DNA of 64,000 bases. It comes from Ignavibacteriota bacterium. GTDB lineage: Bacteria; Bacteroidota; Ignavibacteria; UBA10030; UBA6906. The position numbers were made by a program, and so were the translations under genes. The DNA lies in NCBI GenBank assembly GCA_016707525.1, contig JADJHP010000001.1, positions 682,001 through 746,000 on the forward strand. Reading direction: 5' to 3'. The notes under the pieces are model-generated. The model was given only the letters and a program-made list of their open reading frames with translations, had not been told where the DNA came from and made no database searches. Numbering within the stretch: the stretch's first letter is position 1; every line of letters starts with the position of its first letter. Of this stretch, positions 43,157 to 52,459 are shown in pieces.

Positions 43157-44823
43157 CTCCTCACCAGTGCGATCTTGCCCGTCACCCGCCTGTCCCCGAG
43201 GTCGATCACGTAGATGTAGATGCCGGATGGGACCGCGGATCCATCCGTTCCCTTGCCATCCCAGAAGAACATCTGGCGGTCCAGATACCAGGACGACGAA
43301 CTTGTCCCGGACGTGTAGACCGGGTCCAGCCCGCTGGAGAAGACGGATACGCTGCCGGTGACCTGATCCGTGCCATCCACCGGCATGGCCGCACGCGCGT
43401 GGTTCCCCGGCAAGAACGGATTCGGGAAGGCCCGGCCTTCGGCAAATTGCGACGCATCGATGTTCCGTCGGACGGTGTCGCCTACGACGAACCAGCTCGC
43501 CCAGTGCACGGGCGTGGCGACGCCGAGATGTGCGAACAGTCCGATCGGTGTTATGCGGTATCCGTCATTCGGCCGCGTCGACCGGAAATCGAATGCGTAA
43601 TCCTTCCCCGCCGCTTGTGCCGTCGCGGCAGCAAGGTCCACGTTCGCCACGATCACGGTCATGGTATCCGGGGACCGCATGAGCTGATAATACCGCGCAG
43701 CGAACGGTGCGAGGCTCCCGGTGATCTCGCGCGAGGGAGGCCTGTACTCCACCGGGATCTCCATCATCAAAGGATAGTCCGCGGCGTCCGGATAGTACTT
43801 CGAGGGCTCGCTGCGTGTCCCGGTGAAATGATTCCACAAACTCCAATCGGCGAAGGCTCCCTGCGCATCATACCCTTTCGTTCTCAGCGCCCTGTCGATC
43901 GCCGCCATCGGCGCCATCGCGCGGATCTGCTCCCAGGTCGTTCGCATCATATCGCGCCCGTACCGTGCGGCGATGTAATGCCCCCAGATGCTCCGGCTAT
44001 AGCAGATCAGGTCGTTGGAAGTGAACGCCCTCTCCGGTGTCCGGAAATGCCCCCAGGACGCCTTCAGGTATTCGTAGTAATCGTTGACCTCCGGATACAG
44101 CACATCCTCCATCCATGTGGATGTGATCTCATAGAAGAACACGTCGTTCTGCCAATACCCGTAGTTGCCGATCTGGAGGGCATGATGCAACTCGTGCGCG
44201 ATCGTGACGTGCAATGCAGGGAGCCCACGGTTCACGGCCGGATGGACGAACGCGTAGTCGTTGTCGATGGTCATGAACGTGGTCGCCGTCCCGCCATCCG
44301 GCGGGGAGCCATCCGGCGTCGTGTATCCGTACATGCTTCCCAGTTCCATGATGAAGACATCGTATTCCGGGCCCCCGTTCAACGTATCGTCGGACGGAAG
44401 GACGCCATACCCGAGCACCTGTGTCTCGATCGGTGCCACGTACGCCAGGCTCGCGAAGACGGAGTCCACATAGGCGCGTGCAGTTCCGGGCACCGCCGCG
44501 CCGGTGCCATCGAGCAGCGTGGGCGTGTTGAACCCCGTGGTATCGAAATGCACGCGGAACCCGGAACGGACCAGGCTGGTCTGCAGGAGTGGACGCGACA
44601 GCATCGTGGATGCGGCACCTGCCAGCACGCGTCCTTTCACGCTCAGCGCGTTGGTCACGGCAGAGAGGCCGCATTTAATCGGCTCACCTTCGGGGGGCAA
44701 CTGAGCGCTGTTCCCGAGCAATTGCGCGGCGGCATCATGCACCATGCTTCGCTCCTGCGCGTGCGCGGTGAGGGCACACGCGCCGAGGATGCAAAGCGCA
44801 GACAGGAGCCGGAGTGTGATCAT
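43153..44823 (-). CDS. secreted MXAN_6640-like putative metalloprotease with C-terminal sorting-type module
   Basis: A 556-residue protein with a signal peptide (MITLRLLSALCILGACALTAHA). The central domain has the HExxH zinc motif in VTIAHELHHALQIGNYGY and EITSTWMEDVLYPEVNDY, as in the MXAN_6640 putative metalloprotease family. The last 80 residues are a FlgD/type IX-like beta-domain ending GTDGSAVPSGIYIYVIDLGD and a basic strand (RRVTGKIALVRR). It overlaps both neighbours by 4 bases. It is probably exported to the cell surface; the substrate is unknown. No T9SS machinery is in the window. Confidence 0.78.
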   Translation of the reverse strand: MITLRLLSALCILGACALTAHAQERSMVHDAAAQLLGNSAQLPPEGEPIKCGLSAVTNALSVKGRVLAGAASTMLSRPLLQTSLVRSGFRVHFDTTGFNTPTLLDGTGAAVPGTARAYVDSVFASLAYVAPIETQVLGYGVLPSDDTLNGGPEYDVFIMELGSMYGYTTPDGSPPDGGTATTFMTIDNDYAFVHPAVNRGLPALHVTIAHELHHALQIGNYGYWQNDVFFYEITSTWMEDVLYPEVNDYYEYLKASWGHFRTPERAFTSNDLICYSRSIWGHYIAARYGRDMMRTTWEQIRAMAPMAAIDRALRTKGYDAQGAFADWSLWNHFTGTRSEPSKYYPDAADYPLMMEIPVEYRPPSREITGSLAPFAARYYQLMRSPDTMTVIVANVDLAAATAQAAGKDYAFDFRSTRPNDGYRITPIGLFAHLGVATPVHWASWFVVGDTVRRNIDASQFAEGRAFPNPFLPGNHARAAMPVDGTDQVTGSVSVFSSGLDPVYTSGTSSSSWYLDRQMFFWDGKGTDGSAVPSGIYIYVIDLGDRRVTGKIALVRR

Positions 44824-47043
44824 TGCGAGAACGCCCCCGCGTGCACGGTGAGGGTATGTTTCCGTGGATGACTGAGGACGACGTCAAGCAGTCCGGTGAC
44901 CGGCGAGATCCGAAGCCCAAAGTGCTCCGCCCCGTGCGCCGGCAGGACAAGGACGGGCTCGGAGAAGCGCCTGTGCCCGAGGCCGAACAACGCGTAGACC
45001 CCGTCCCGCGCACCATCCATGTAGACAACGTCGGCCCGGCCGTCTCCGTTCACATCGCGGACAACCATGCCATCCTCATCGATCGGATCGATGCCTTCGA
45101 CCACGATGGGGTCCAGCTGCACGCTTCCCCCCGAATCGCCATACGCAACGTACATCCTGCGCGAGGGTGCGCCGGTGAACATCAAAAGGTCAGGAAGACT
45201 GTCGCCATCAACGGCGCCGCTCCCCAACAGCTTGATGCTCAGGGTCGAGTCAGGCAGAGTGACCAGGCGCTGGATCTTTCGAAAGTCATAATTCGCCTGC
45301 GCCGGCGCCAATGCGACCGACGACGCTCTGGGCGGACGTTCGCGGAACGCCAGAACGACGTCCGGCTTGCCATGTCCCGCGAAGGACCCGGAGGCCATCG
45401 AGGTGATCGTCACAGGCAGGGAAAAGCGGTACGAGCGTTCCACGAACTGCTGGCCGGAGATCTCCTGATACAACAGAAGTGGTGGCTTGCCGGACGTACC
45501 GTTGCCACTTCTGATCCCTATGACGAGCCGCCCTGTGATGCGGTCGGTCTCGGCCATCAGGAACCGGGGTCCCGGCGGTGTAGGAACCATCAGGACGCGG
45601 GAGCGTTCGAAGCGTTCGGCGCGACGGATGACGCCGATCTGATCCGTCGTCGGATCCACCGTCACGATCGTCCACGGACGCGGGAATTCTCCGGGTACGA
45701 CGCGGACATCTTCAGGCTCACCCGGCACGGTAAGTGTCCGTTGCCCGAAGAGCCTGCCTGGCGTCGTCCCTTCGAACAGACCGATGCTCGCCGACCCATT
45801 GTTGGCGACGAGGATATCCTCGACACCATCGCCTGTCCAGTCCGTCACGGTCACCGCTGCCGGCCGCACTCCGGTGGCATACTCCGCGGGCCACGCTGCA
45901 AGGCCGGTTTGCTGTGCATTCCCGAGGATGACGATACGACGATCGCGTTCATCAGCAAGGACAATGTCGGTCTTCCGGTCACCGTCCACATCTGCGAGCG
46001 TCCACGACGGGCTTCCGGCGCCGGCGCCGAACAGTGTGAGTGGCCCGAACGTGGTGCTTGTTGTACCCAGTGCCACAGCGAGACCATTCGTCGTACTCAC
46101 GACCATATCCGGAAGCTGGTCTTCGTTGACGAGCGCAAAACTGACGGCACCGGGATGACCGGAGAGCGGGATCGTATCCCGGAGCACGAGTTCCCCTGCC
46201 GGATTGCCAACGACATGGAGCACGGCATTGTTCGCAGGAAGGGTCACGAGGAAGCGCAGCACCTGTTTTCGTTGCACGGGCATGAATGCGATGCGGCCCG
46301 GCTCACCGGGAAGTGCGAGCGTCACCTGTTCGGAGAACTGATATTGACCGATCCCGAAGTACACCGCAAGCCGGTCCGAGAGCCATTGCACGAGCACGAG
46401 GTCCATGATCCTGTCGCCGTTCAGGTCTGCGGCCACCAGGTCGCCGGCCGACGTCTCCGGAAAGAGCAACGGCCCCTGCTTGAACGAACCGTACCGTCCC
46501 CCCCACGAGGGTGCCCACCCCCGCCATATTCCTGCCGAAATAGAGAATGTCTTTCCTCCCATCGTTGTCGATGTCGGCAACGACGAGGCGTTGTGCACGC
46601 TGGTCGAGACGGAACAGCGTACGTTGCCCCTGTCCTTCTCCGGGCCGCTGTATCTCGATGTGGCTCCCATCTTCGCTGAGGATGACCAGCTCTTCATTGC
46701 CATCCGCATCGATATCGGCGAGCGACAGAAAGCCGGGCTGGCGAGCAGTGGCATACGAGGCCACCGCCACGCAATGCCCGCCGGAGGTCAGAGAATATTC
46801 ATCCACGCCGGTGCGCCCGTTGTATGCGACCAGGATGGTCGGCAATGGTGCGAGTGCTGAGACATGCACTGCGACAGCGACGGGAACGCCGGGGGTACCG
46901 GTTTCAACGTACGGGCCGAAGGATACGCCGGAGCGCTGCGAATACGCGGCGTACGCCCAGAACAGATGAGCCGCGAACACGCCCATGACGAGGTCACGTG
47001 AGCTACGGATGCGGTGCTGCAATGTGCTGTACGGTGCAACCAT
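44820..47043 (-). CDS. secreted VCBS/FG-GAP repeat protein, frame broken at a G7 run
   Basis: Taken as one gene of about 740 residues. The N-terminal part (47043 to about 46500) has a signal-like segment (VMGVFAAHLFWAYAAYS) and repeats SLADIDADGNEELVIL and VVADIDNDGRKDILYF. The rest has VAADLNGDRIMDLVLV, TLADVDGDRKTDIVLAD and VVRDVNGDGRADVVYMDG: Ca-binding DxDxDG-type loops of a beta-propeller. The frame shifts at seven Gs (46498-46504); with six it is continuous (GRNMAGVGTLVG then RYGSFKQGP). It overlaps the metalloprotease gene by 4 bases. Probably a surface or periplasmic adhesion-type propeller. Confidence 0.75.
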
Positions 47044-47054
47044 CGGAGAGAGGT

Positions 47055-47531
47055 CTACTCCTGTTCCGTCCGCCGCCGGGCGAGACGGTTCTCCCGGCGG
47101 GAGAGGGCCTGCTCGTAGCGGCGCGTTTCTTCGGGAGTGCCGGGCACGACGGGTGGGACCGGGACCGGATGCCCGGCCTCGTCGATCGCCACGAATGTGA
47201 GATAGGCGGTGTTCGCATGACGCGTGGGCGCGGAAGCGTTTCCGTGCGCGGTGACGCGGACCCCGATCTCCATGGATGTACGGAAGGCGCGGTTCACGGA
47301 AGCCTCGAGGGTGACGACCTCCCCGAGGCGCACAGAGTAATGGAAGGCAAGTTCATCGACCGAGGCGGTGACGCACACGCGGCCGGCATGACGCTGCGCT
47401 GCAATGGCCGCAACGATGTCGATCCAATGCATGAGCGTGCCGCCAAGAAGGTTCCCGAGCTGGTTCGTATCATTCGGGAGAACCAGCTGGGTGGTGGTCA
47501 CCTGTGACGCCGCAACCGGCCGGGGGTCCAT
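47055..47531 (-). CDS. hotdog-fold acyl-CoA thioesterase
   Basis: A 158-residue protein of the YciA/ACOT type. LPNDTNQLGNLLGGTLMHWI holds the family N-x-x-G-x-x-x-GG pattern with the downstream Asp, followed by VTASVDELAFHYSVRLGEVV and TAYLTFVAID. It hydrolyses acyl-CoA to free acid and CoA. A basic tail (RRYEQALSRRENRLARRR) follows. It starts in the last base of bamD. Confidence 0.85.
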   Translation of the reverse strand: MDPRPVAASQVTTTQLVLPNDTNQLGNLLGGTLMHWIDIVAAIAAQRHAGRVCVTASVDELAFHYSVRLGEVVTLEASVNRAFRTSMEIGVRVTAHGNASAPTRHANTAYLTFVAIDEAGHPVPVPPVVPGTPEETRRYEQALSRRENRLARRRTEQE

Positions 47532-48331
47532 CAGAGCGTTCCTCCCTTGCCTCCCGAGGCGGAAGCAGGTTGACGGGACAGCAATTCTTCGTCGATGTCC
47601 TTCTTCAGGGATTCCATGCGTCCGCGCAGAACCGAATTGGGATATCGTTCCAGGAAACGCTTTGCTTCGGTGGCGGCATCGGTGTAGCGCTTTCTGCTCA
47701 TCAGCAGCTCCACCTTGTCGATCGACGAGAGCGGGGCGTATTCCGTGTCGTGGTACTTCTCGATCACGTCATCGTAGTAATACAATGCCGCCCGGTAGTA
47801 CTCCATCGTACGATAGAGCTTCGCGGTCTCATACTGCTTCTTTGCCAGCCGGACGGTGAGGTCCTTGATCTTCCCTTCTGCATCCACCGCCTTCTCATGC
47901 GACGGATAGTACTCAACGAAGCTCTGCAGTTCGTCGAGGGCACGACGCGTGTACTGCTGGTCCAACGATGAGCGTGGGGACAACGAGTAATAACACACGC
48001 CCAGCTTATACTGCGCATCGGCCACCCGCGGGCTTGCCGGATAGTTGCGCTTCACGACCGAATATTCGAATGCCGCGAGCAGGTATTCCTCCCGCGCAAA
48101 GCGGCACTCGCCGAGATAGAACTGCGCATCGGCGGCGAAAGCGCTCCCCTGGTACTGGAGGGTGATCACCGTGAACTCATTGACCGCGTCGAGGTGGCTT
48201 CCCTTCTCAAAGAGCTCCTTCGCGTGGGCGAACCGGTCTTCCACCGACATCACCCTGGTCACCTCACCGCCGCCACACCCGGCGAGTACAAGCGCTGCAG
48301 CACAGGCTACGATCCAACTCCGGACTACCAT
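47531..48331 (-). CDS. bamD: outer-membrane assembly lipoprotein BamD
   Basis: A 266-residue lipoprotein with lipobox LAGC (cleavage before C19). It is built from TPR repeats: EDRFAHAKELFEKGSHLDAV, FYLGECRFAREEYLLAAFEY, ADAQYKLGVCYY and AKLYRTMEYYRAALYYYDDV. The pattern matches the YfiO/BamD family, which helps BamA insert beta-barrels. A short low-complexity tail (RQPASASGGKGG) follows. It overlaps the CapA gene by 7 bases. Confidence 0.88.
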   Translation of the reverse strand: MVVRSWIVACAAALVLAGCGGGEVTRVMSVEDRFAHAKELFEKGSHLDAVNEFTVITLQYQGSAFAADAQFYLGECRFAREEYLLAAFEYSVVKRNYPASPRVADAQYKLGVCYYSLSPRSSLDQQYTRRALDELQSFVEYYPSHEKAVDAEGKIKDLTVRLAKKQYETAKLYRTMEYYRAALYYYDDVIEKYHDTEYAPLSSIDKVELLMSRKRYTDAATEAKRFLERYPNSVLRGRMESLKKDIDEELLSRQPASASGGKGGTL

Positions 48332-49374
48332 TGTACGAACTCCTCTACGCCATCGGATGAAAGTGCGCTGATGCGCGCACGGACTTTGTCAAATTCAGGT
48401 CCGGGGGCCAGCCACGAAGGCTGGAAATCACAACGCACCGGAAGGACCCGGATCCTTCCGACGCGACACACCGAATCGGCCTTTTCGATGCTCACCGACA
48501 GAGCGATCGCGTGCTCCGCCCAGAATTTCCCCGGTTGACGGAACACAAAATTGCCCAGGGAGTGAGCGATCCATTTGTCGCCCCGGCGTTCAAGGCCATG
48601 CGGCACATGCGGATGATGGCCCAGGACAAGATCAGCCCCCGCGGCCAGTGCCGCACGCATGAATGCACGCACACGCTCGGGCGCACGCCCGGTATACTCA
48701 TCACCACCGTGATAACTCAGGATACGGAAATCCGCGGAATCCTGCCATACCCTGAGGCGAGGAAACAGCCGGCCCGTATCTGCAGGGGCGACAACGTGTT
48801 CCCATCCCCGGGGCGAGCCGTTGACGAAATCGGTGACCGCAAAAACGGCGATTTTGATGCCATTGCGTATGATCACGGCGGGCCGGTACACGTCCCCGGC
48901 GGGAGTCGCGGAACCGGCGTACGCGATCCCCACGGAATCAAGCCACCGGAGCGTCTCACGCGCTGCCCCGGCACCAAAATCGAGCGCATGATTATTCGCG
49001 GTGGAGACAACGGTCACGCCGCCCCGCAGTAAGGACCATGCCGCGACCGGTGGTGCGGTGAAGATCAGGTTGTTCCGCGGATGTTCGGTCAGTCCCCCCT
49101 GTTCGGATACCGGACACTCAAGGTTCGCAAAGACGATGTCGTGGCGGGCGAGTTCCGGGGCAACGTTCACGAAGGGATGAAGCGTATCTCCCGTGAGGAG
49201 GATGCGGCCCACGCGCCGGCCGAGATTGATGTCGCCGAGCGCAAGAAGCTCGACGCGACAGGTGTCGCTCACCACAGCCACGGGCGCGGAAGCAACCCGC
49301 AGGGTGTCGTGCTGGACGTCGCCCGCGAAGGTGAAGAGGACCAGCAGAAGAGTTACGCCGAGCAACGCGTGCAT
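48325..49374 (-). CDS. CapA-family metallophosphatase-like protein
   Basis: A 349-residue exported protein (hydrophobic N-terminus LLGVTLLLVLFTFAGDV). It has the PGA_cap pattern: LALGDINLGRRV, FANLECPVSE, VSTANNHALDFG, SYHGGDEYTG and LVLGHHPHVPHG. Family members include the poly-gamma-glutamate protein CapA. No other capsule genes are nearby, so the actual substrate is unclear. It starts 3 bases after the preceding gene and overlaps bamD by 7. Confidence 0.85.
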   Translation of the reverse strand: MHALLGVTLLLVLFTFAGDVQHDTLRVASAPVAVVSDTCRVELLALGDINLGRRVGRILLTGDTLHPFVNVAPELARHDIVFANLECPVSEQGGLTEHPRNNLIFTAPPVAAWSLLRGGVTVVSTANNHALDFGAGAARETLRWLDSVGIAYAGSATPAGDVYRPAVIIRNGIKIAVFAVTDFVNGSPRGWEHVVAPADTGRLFPRLRVWQDSADFRILSYHGGDEYTGRAPERVRAFMRAALAAGADLVLGHHPHVPHGLERRGDKWIAHSLGNFVFRQPGKFWAEHAIALSVSIEKADSVCRVGRIRVLPVRCDFQPSWLAPGPEFDKVRARISALSSDGVEEFVQW

Positions 49375-49377
49375 CCG

Positions 49378-49997
49378 TCAATTCCTCACGCTGAACAGGA
49401 GATACACTGCGACAGCGACGCTCCCGATGAGCACGATCGGTTCCACGAGAGAAGAGAACATGCCGGAGGGAGGGGCCACACCGTGTGTGGAGGGTATGCC
49501 GGGAGACTCCAGGGATTCGAAACCCACCACGGGCACGGTATCACGGACGGAGGATGTGAAGGGGCGGGACACGAGGATCGCTCCGGTTCCCACTTCCACG
49601 AGTTTCACGGTGCCGGCCAGACGCACCGTGCGGTCCATCACCTGTTCACCGAAGATCCACGTGCGGCGCGCATCCTCATAGGTCACCCCGATCTGTTCGA
49701 GGCCGAAGCGTGCATCACACTGTGCCGCAGATCTTCGGACGGCACGAGCCCATGTGCGCGTGCGGACGAATGAATGACGTGTTCAAGGTACCATGCATGT
49801 GCAGCGGGCTGGACCACGGAGCGAACAGTCGCATTTCCCGGAGTGGCAGGAACTGCGAACAGGCTATCGGCCACGGCGGACATCAACTCCTGGAAGACCC
49901 GCACCGTAGGTTTCGGTGCGGGCGGATCATCTGCGCGGAGCGTCGCCGGGACAACGGCAGCAACTCCGGCCAGGAGAAGCATGAGGATACGCTTCAT
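49378..49997 (-). CDS. secreted protein of unknown function with a C-terminal membrane helix, frame broken near 49717
   Basis: Two adjoining frames read best as one gene of about 205 residues. The first has a signal peptide (MKRILMLLLAGVAAVVPATLRA) and reaches SEDLRHSV. There the frame changes: the second, read through its GTG into upstream codons, gives DARFGLEQIGVTYEDARRTW, so one base is missing near 49716-49718. The GTG of the second frame has no ribosome binding site. The mature part has TVKLVEVGTGAILVSRPF and ends with helix PIVLIGSVAVAVYLLF. No family recognised. Alternative: two genes with a 4-base overlap. Confidence 0.6.
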
Positions 49998-50019
49998 GCG
50001 AGGCTCTCCGGACGCCGGA

Positions 50020-50310
50020 TCAAGCGGGCTGCTGCTGTGATGCGGCGCTCTGTCCGGACTGCCGTGAGAGCATGGACGGGCGGTACAGAATGCCGAGCGG
50101 GATCAGCACGCAGTAGCCCAGCAACAAAAGGATCGGTGCTGCAACAAGCGGAAGGAACCCTTCAACACTTCCTTCGGCCATTGCCGCATAGCCCAGCACA
50201 ATGGAGGCCAGGCCTGCACCCATGATCATGAAATTATGTTTCGTGAACGGCAGATGATCGTCGGCCAGGGACTTCCGGGTCCGACCCTTGGTCCTGATTG
50301 CTTTTGCCAC
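50020..50310 (-). CDS. small two-helix membrane protein (DUF3098-like)
   Basis: A 96-residue protein from GTG 50310 (GGAG nine bases before it). A basic N-terminus (KAIRTKGRTRKS) is followed by DHLPFTKHNFMIMGAGLASI, a first helix ending GYAAMA, and a second (FLPLVAAPILLLLGYCVLIP). The layout PF-K-N then two helices is that of DUF3098 proteins of Bacteroidota. Function unknown. It begins the envelope operon, just after a terminator. Confidence 0.6.
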   Translation of the reverse strand: MAKAIRTKGRTRKSLADDHLPFTKHNFMIMGAGLASIVLGYAAMAEGSVEGFLPLVAAPILLLLGYCVLIPLGILYRPSMLSRQSGQSAASQQQPA

Positions 50311-50351
50311 GGGTATGTTCTCCGTTACAAGGTGACCCCCCCACAAAACAA

Positions 50352-50381
50352 AAGCCCAGCGTTGGGGGGAACGCCGGGCTT
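50352..50381 (-). terminator. rho-independent terminator after the lolD-like gene
   Basis: On the minus strand AAGCCCGGCGTT pairs with AACGCTGGGCTT (12 bp with one G-U), loop of six Cs, then TTGTTTTG. It separates the lol genes from the envelope operon that starts at 50310. Confidence 0.75.
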
Positions 50382-50518
50382 GACCATGTTACGTACAACA
50401 GTCAGGGGAGAAACTGTCGTATAGGTCAACCGTAAATATAAGGGATTCATTCTCAATGTCAAGTGGTCTGACGCAAAATTCCCATAAAAAAATCTAAACG
50501 CAGGTTTTTGCGTGCGTT

Positions 50519-51220
50519 TCATCGTTGGTGCATCGCCCCATCGGCGATCCTCATCACGCGGTCAGCCTTGCCTGCAAGCGACTCGTTATGCGTCACGACG
50601 ATGAACGTTTGCCCCTTCCTCCTGCTCAGATCCCAGATCAAACGGTGCAGCAGATCCGCGTTCGCGCTGTCGAGATTTCCCGAGGGCTCATCGGCCAGGA
50701 TGACATGCGGTTCATTGATCAGCGCGCGCGCCACGGCAACGCGCTGTTGTTCACCACCTGAGAGTTCCGAGGGGCGCGCGTCGGCACGTCCGGCAACCCC
50801 GACCTCTTCGAGCAATGCGATCGCGCGTCCCCGCACATCGGCGAGCCTCGCACCGTTGATGAGCGCAGGCATCGCGACATTCTCCACAGCGGAGAACTCC
50901 GGGAGCAAATGATGGAACTGAAAGACGAAGCCGATCGACCGGTTGCGGAAGCGCGCAAGCTCCTCGTCATCCAGCGCGAACACGTTCTTTCCGCCGACGA
51001 TCACCTCGCCCGATGTCGGGCGGTCCAGTGTCCCGAGGATATGGAGCAGCGTGCTCTTCCCTGCCCCGGAAGCGCCGACGATCGCGATGATCTCCCCCGC
51101 CGTGATGTCAAGGGACACGCCGCGCAGCACACACAACTTCCCTGTGGCCCGGTCGCCGGTGAAGAACGTCTTCGTGATCTCCCGCGCACTGATCAGCGGT
51201 CCCAGCTCTGTCGTCGCCAT
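50519..51220 (-). CDS. lolD: LolD-type ABC transporter ATPase
   Basis: A 233-residue ATPase: Walker A VGASGAGKSTLLHIL, Q-loop FVFQFHHLLPEFSAVEN (the FQ-HHLLPEF pattern is typical of LolD), signature LSGGEQQRVAVARALI, Walker B VILADEPSGNLD and His switch VVTHNE. The start at 51220 (MATTELGP) has GGGAG before it; an ATG six codons upstream is possible. It follows two LolC/E-type permeases, forming a lipoprotein release system that hands lipoproteins to the outer membrane. Confidence 0.88.
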   Translation of the reverse strand: MATTELGPLISAREITKTFFTGDRATGKLCVLRGVSLDITAGEIIAIVGASGAGKSTLLHILGTLDRPTSGEVIVGGKNVFALDDEELARFRNRSIGFVFQFHHLLPEFSAVENVAMPALINGARLADVRGRAIALLEEVGVAGRADARPSELSGGEQQRVAVARALINEPHVILADEPSGNLDSANADLLHRLIWDLSRRKGQTFIVVTHNESLAGKADRVMRIADGAMHQR

Positions 51221-51228
51221 AGGACTGA

Positions 51229-52459
51229 CTACTCCCATCGGATGGCCTGCACGGGCGTGAGGCTGGCAGCCCGCCGTGCAGGATACAAGGATGCAAGAAA
51301 ACTGAGGAGCATGGACGCGCCCGCAACGGCAATGAAATCGGTCCACCGCACCTCGACCGGGATCGCCGGTATGATATAGACGGTCGGATCAAGGGGGAAC
51401 AGGCCGAACCTGATCTGCAGATAGCACACGAACAGACCCCAGCACCGACCCCAGGACGGTCCCGAGCGTACCGACCAGCAGCCCTTCCACCATGAAGATG
51501 CGCAGGATGCTGCTGCGTGTCGCCCCGAGCGCCTTCAAGACCCCGATGTCCCGGCGCTTCTCGATCACGCCCATCGTCAGAGACCCCAGCACATTGAATG
51601 ACGCGACGCCGACGATCAGACAGAGGATGATGTACGCGGTCCACCGCTCGATCTGCATCACCGAATACAGGTCCTTGTGCAGGTCGAACCACGTCGACAC
51701 GCGGTATGCCGGACCCAGGGCCTTCTGCAGGTCGTCGCGCGTCTCGTCCGACACCTCGATCGTGTGCAGCCGTACATCGACACCGTTCACCGTGCCATCC
51801 ATCTGGAAGATCTCGCGTGCGGTCTCGAGGGAGACGAACGCATAGTGGGCATCATAGTCCTTGTTGTTCGAATCGTAGATGCCCCGCACCGCGCACGGGC
51901 GGATGATGGGATCGCTCAGCTGCACCATCATGGCATCCACGCCCACAGGACTGAGGATCGCGAGCTGTGCATCGACCATCGTCCCCATCCTGTCCGCGAG
52001 TGTCTGCCCCAGGACAACACCCGACTCGCCGGGGGTATCACCGAACGCGAACGCTCCGAGGACCGTCCGTTGCTTCACTCCGGAGACCCCCTCGATGGTC
52101 GAATCGACCACGCCCTTGACCATCACGACCTTATGCATCCTGTTCGCGATCATCAATGCCTTCCCCGCGATGTAGGGAGCGGCAGCAGCAACGCGGGGGT
52201 CACGCCGGACCACATCCAGCACGCTGTCGGTCGAGGCCAGGGACGGCCCGCTGGCCGCCTCGATGCGGAGATGGGGGTCGAAACCCACCAGGACCTTCGT
52301 CACCACGCTGTTGAAGCCATTGAACACGGACAGCACGATGATCAGCGCGGCAACGCCGACGGTGATGCCGATGATGGACACGAGCATGATGATATTGATG
52401 AAGCGGATCTGCCGCTTCGACCGCACCAGCCGGGCCGCTATGAACCGTTCAAAGTACAT
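51229..52459 (-). CDS. LolC/LolE-type permease, frame broken by a 1-nt insertion
   Basis: About 410 residues as one gene. It has an N-terminal helix (FINIIMLVSIIGITVGVAAL), a large periplasmic MacB-like domain and three C-terminal helices. Near 51437-51440 the frame reads SVLGSV and runs out; with three Gs instead of four it continues GLFVCYLQIRFGLFPLDPTV and ends FLASLYPARRAASLTPVQAI with RWE. All conserved parts are present across the break. It starts 1 base from the other permease and ends 8 bases before lolD. Confidence 0.82.

Noticed and set aside
44823..46679. Long plus-strand open frame of about 618 codons
   Set aside because: Antisense to the VCBS-repeat gene; its length reflects codon bias, and no motif is present.
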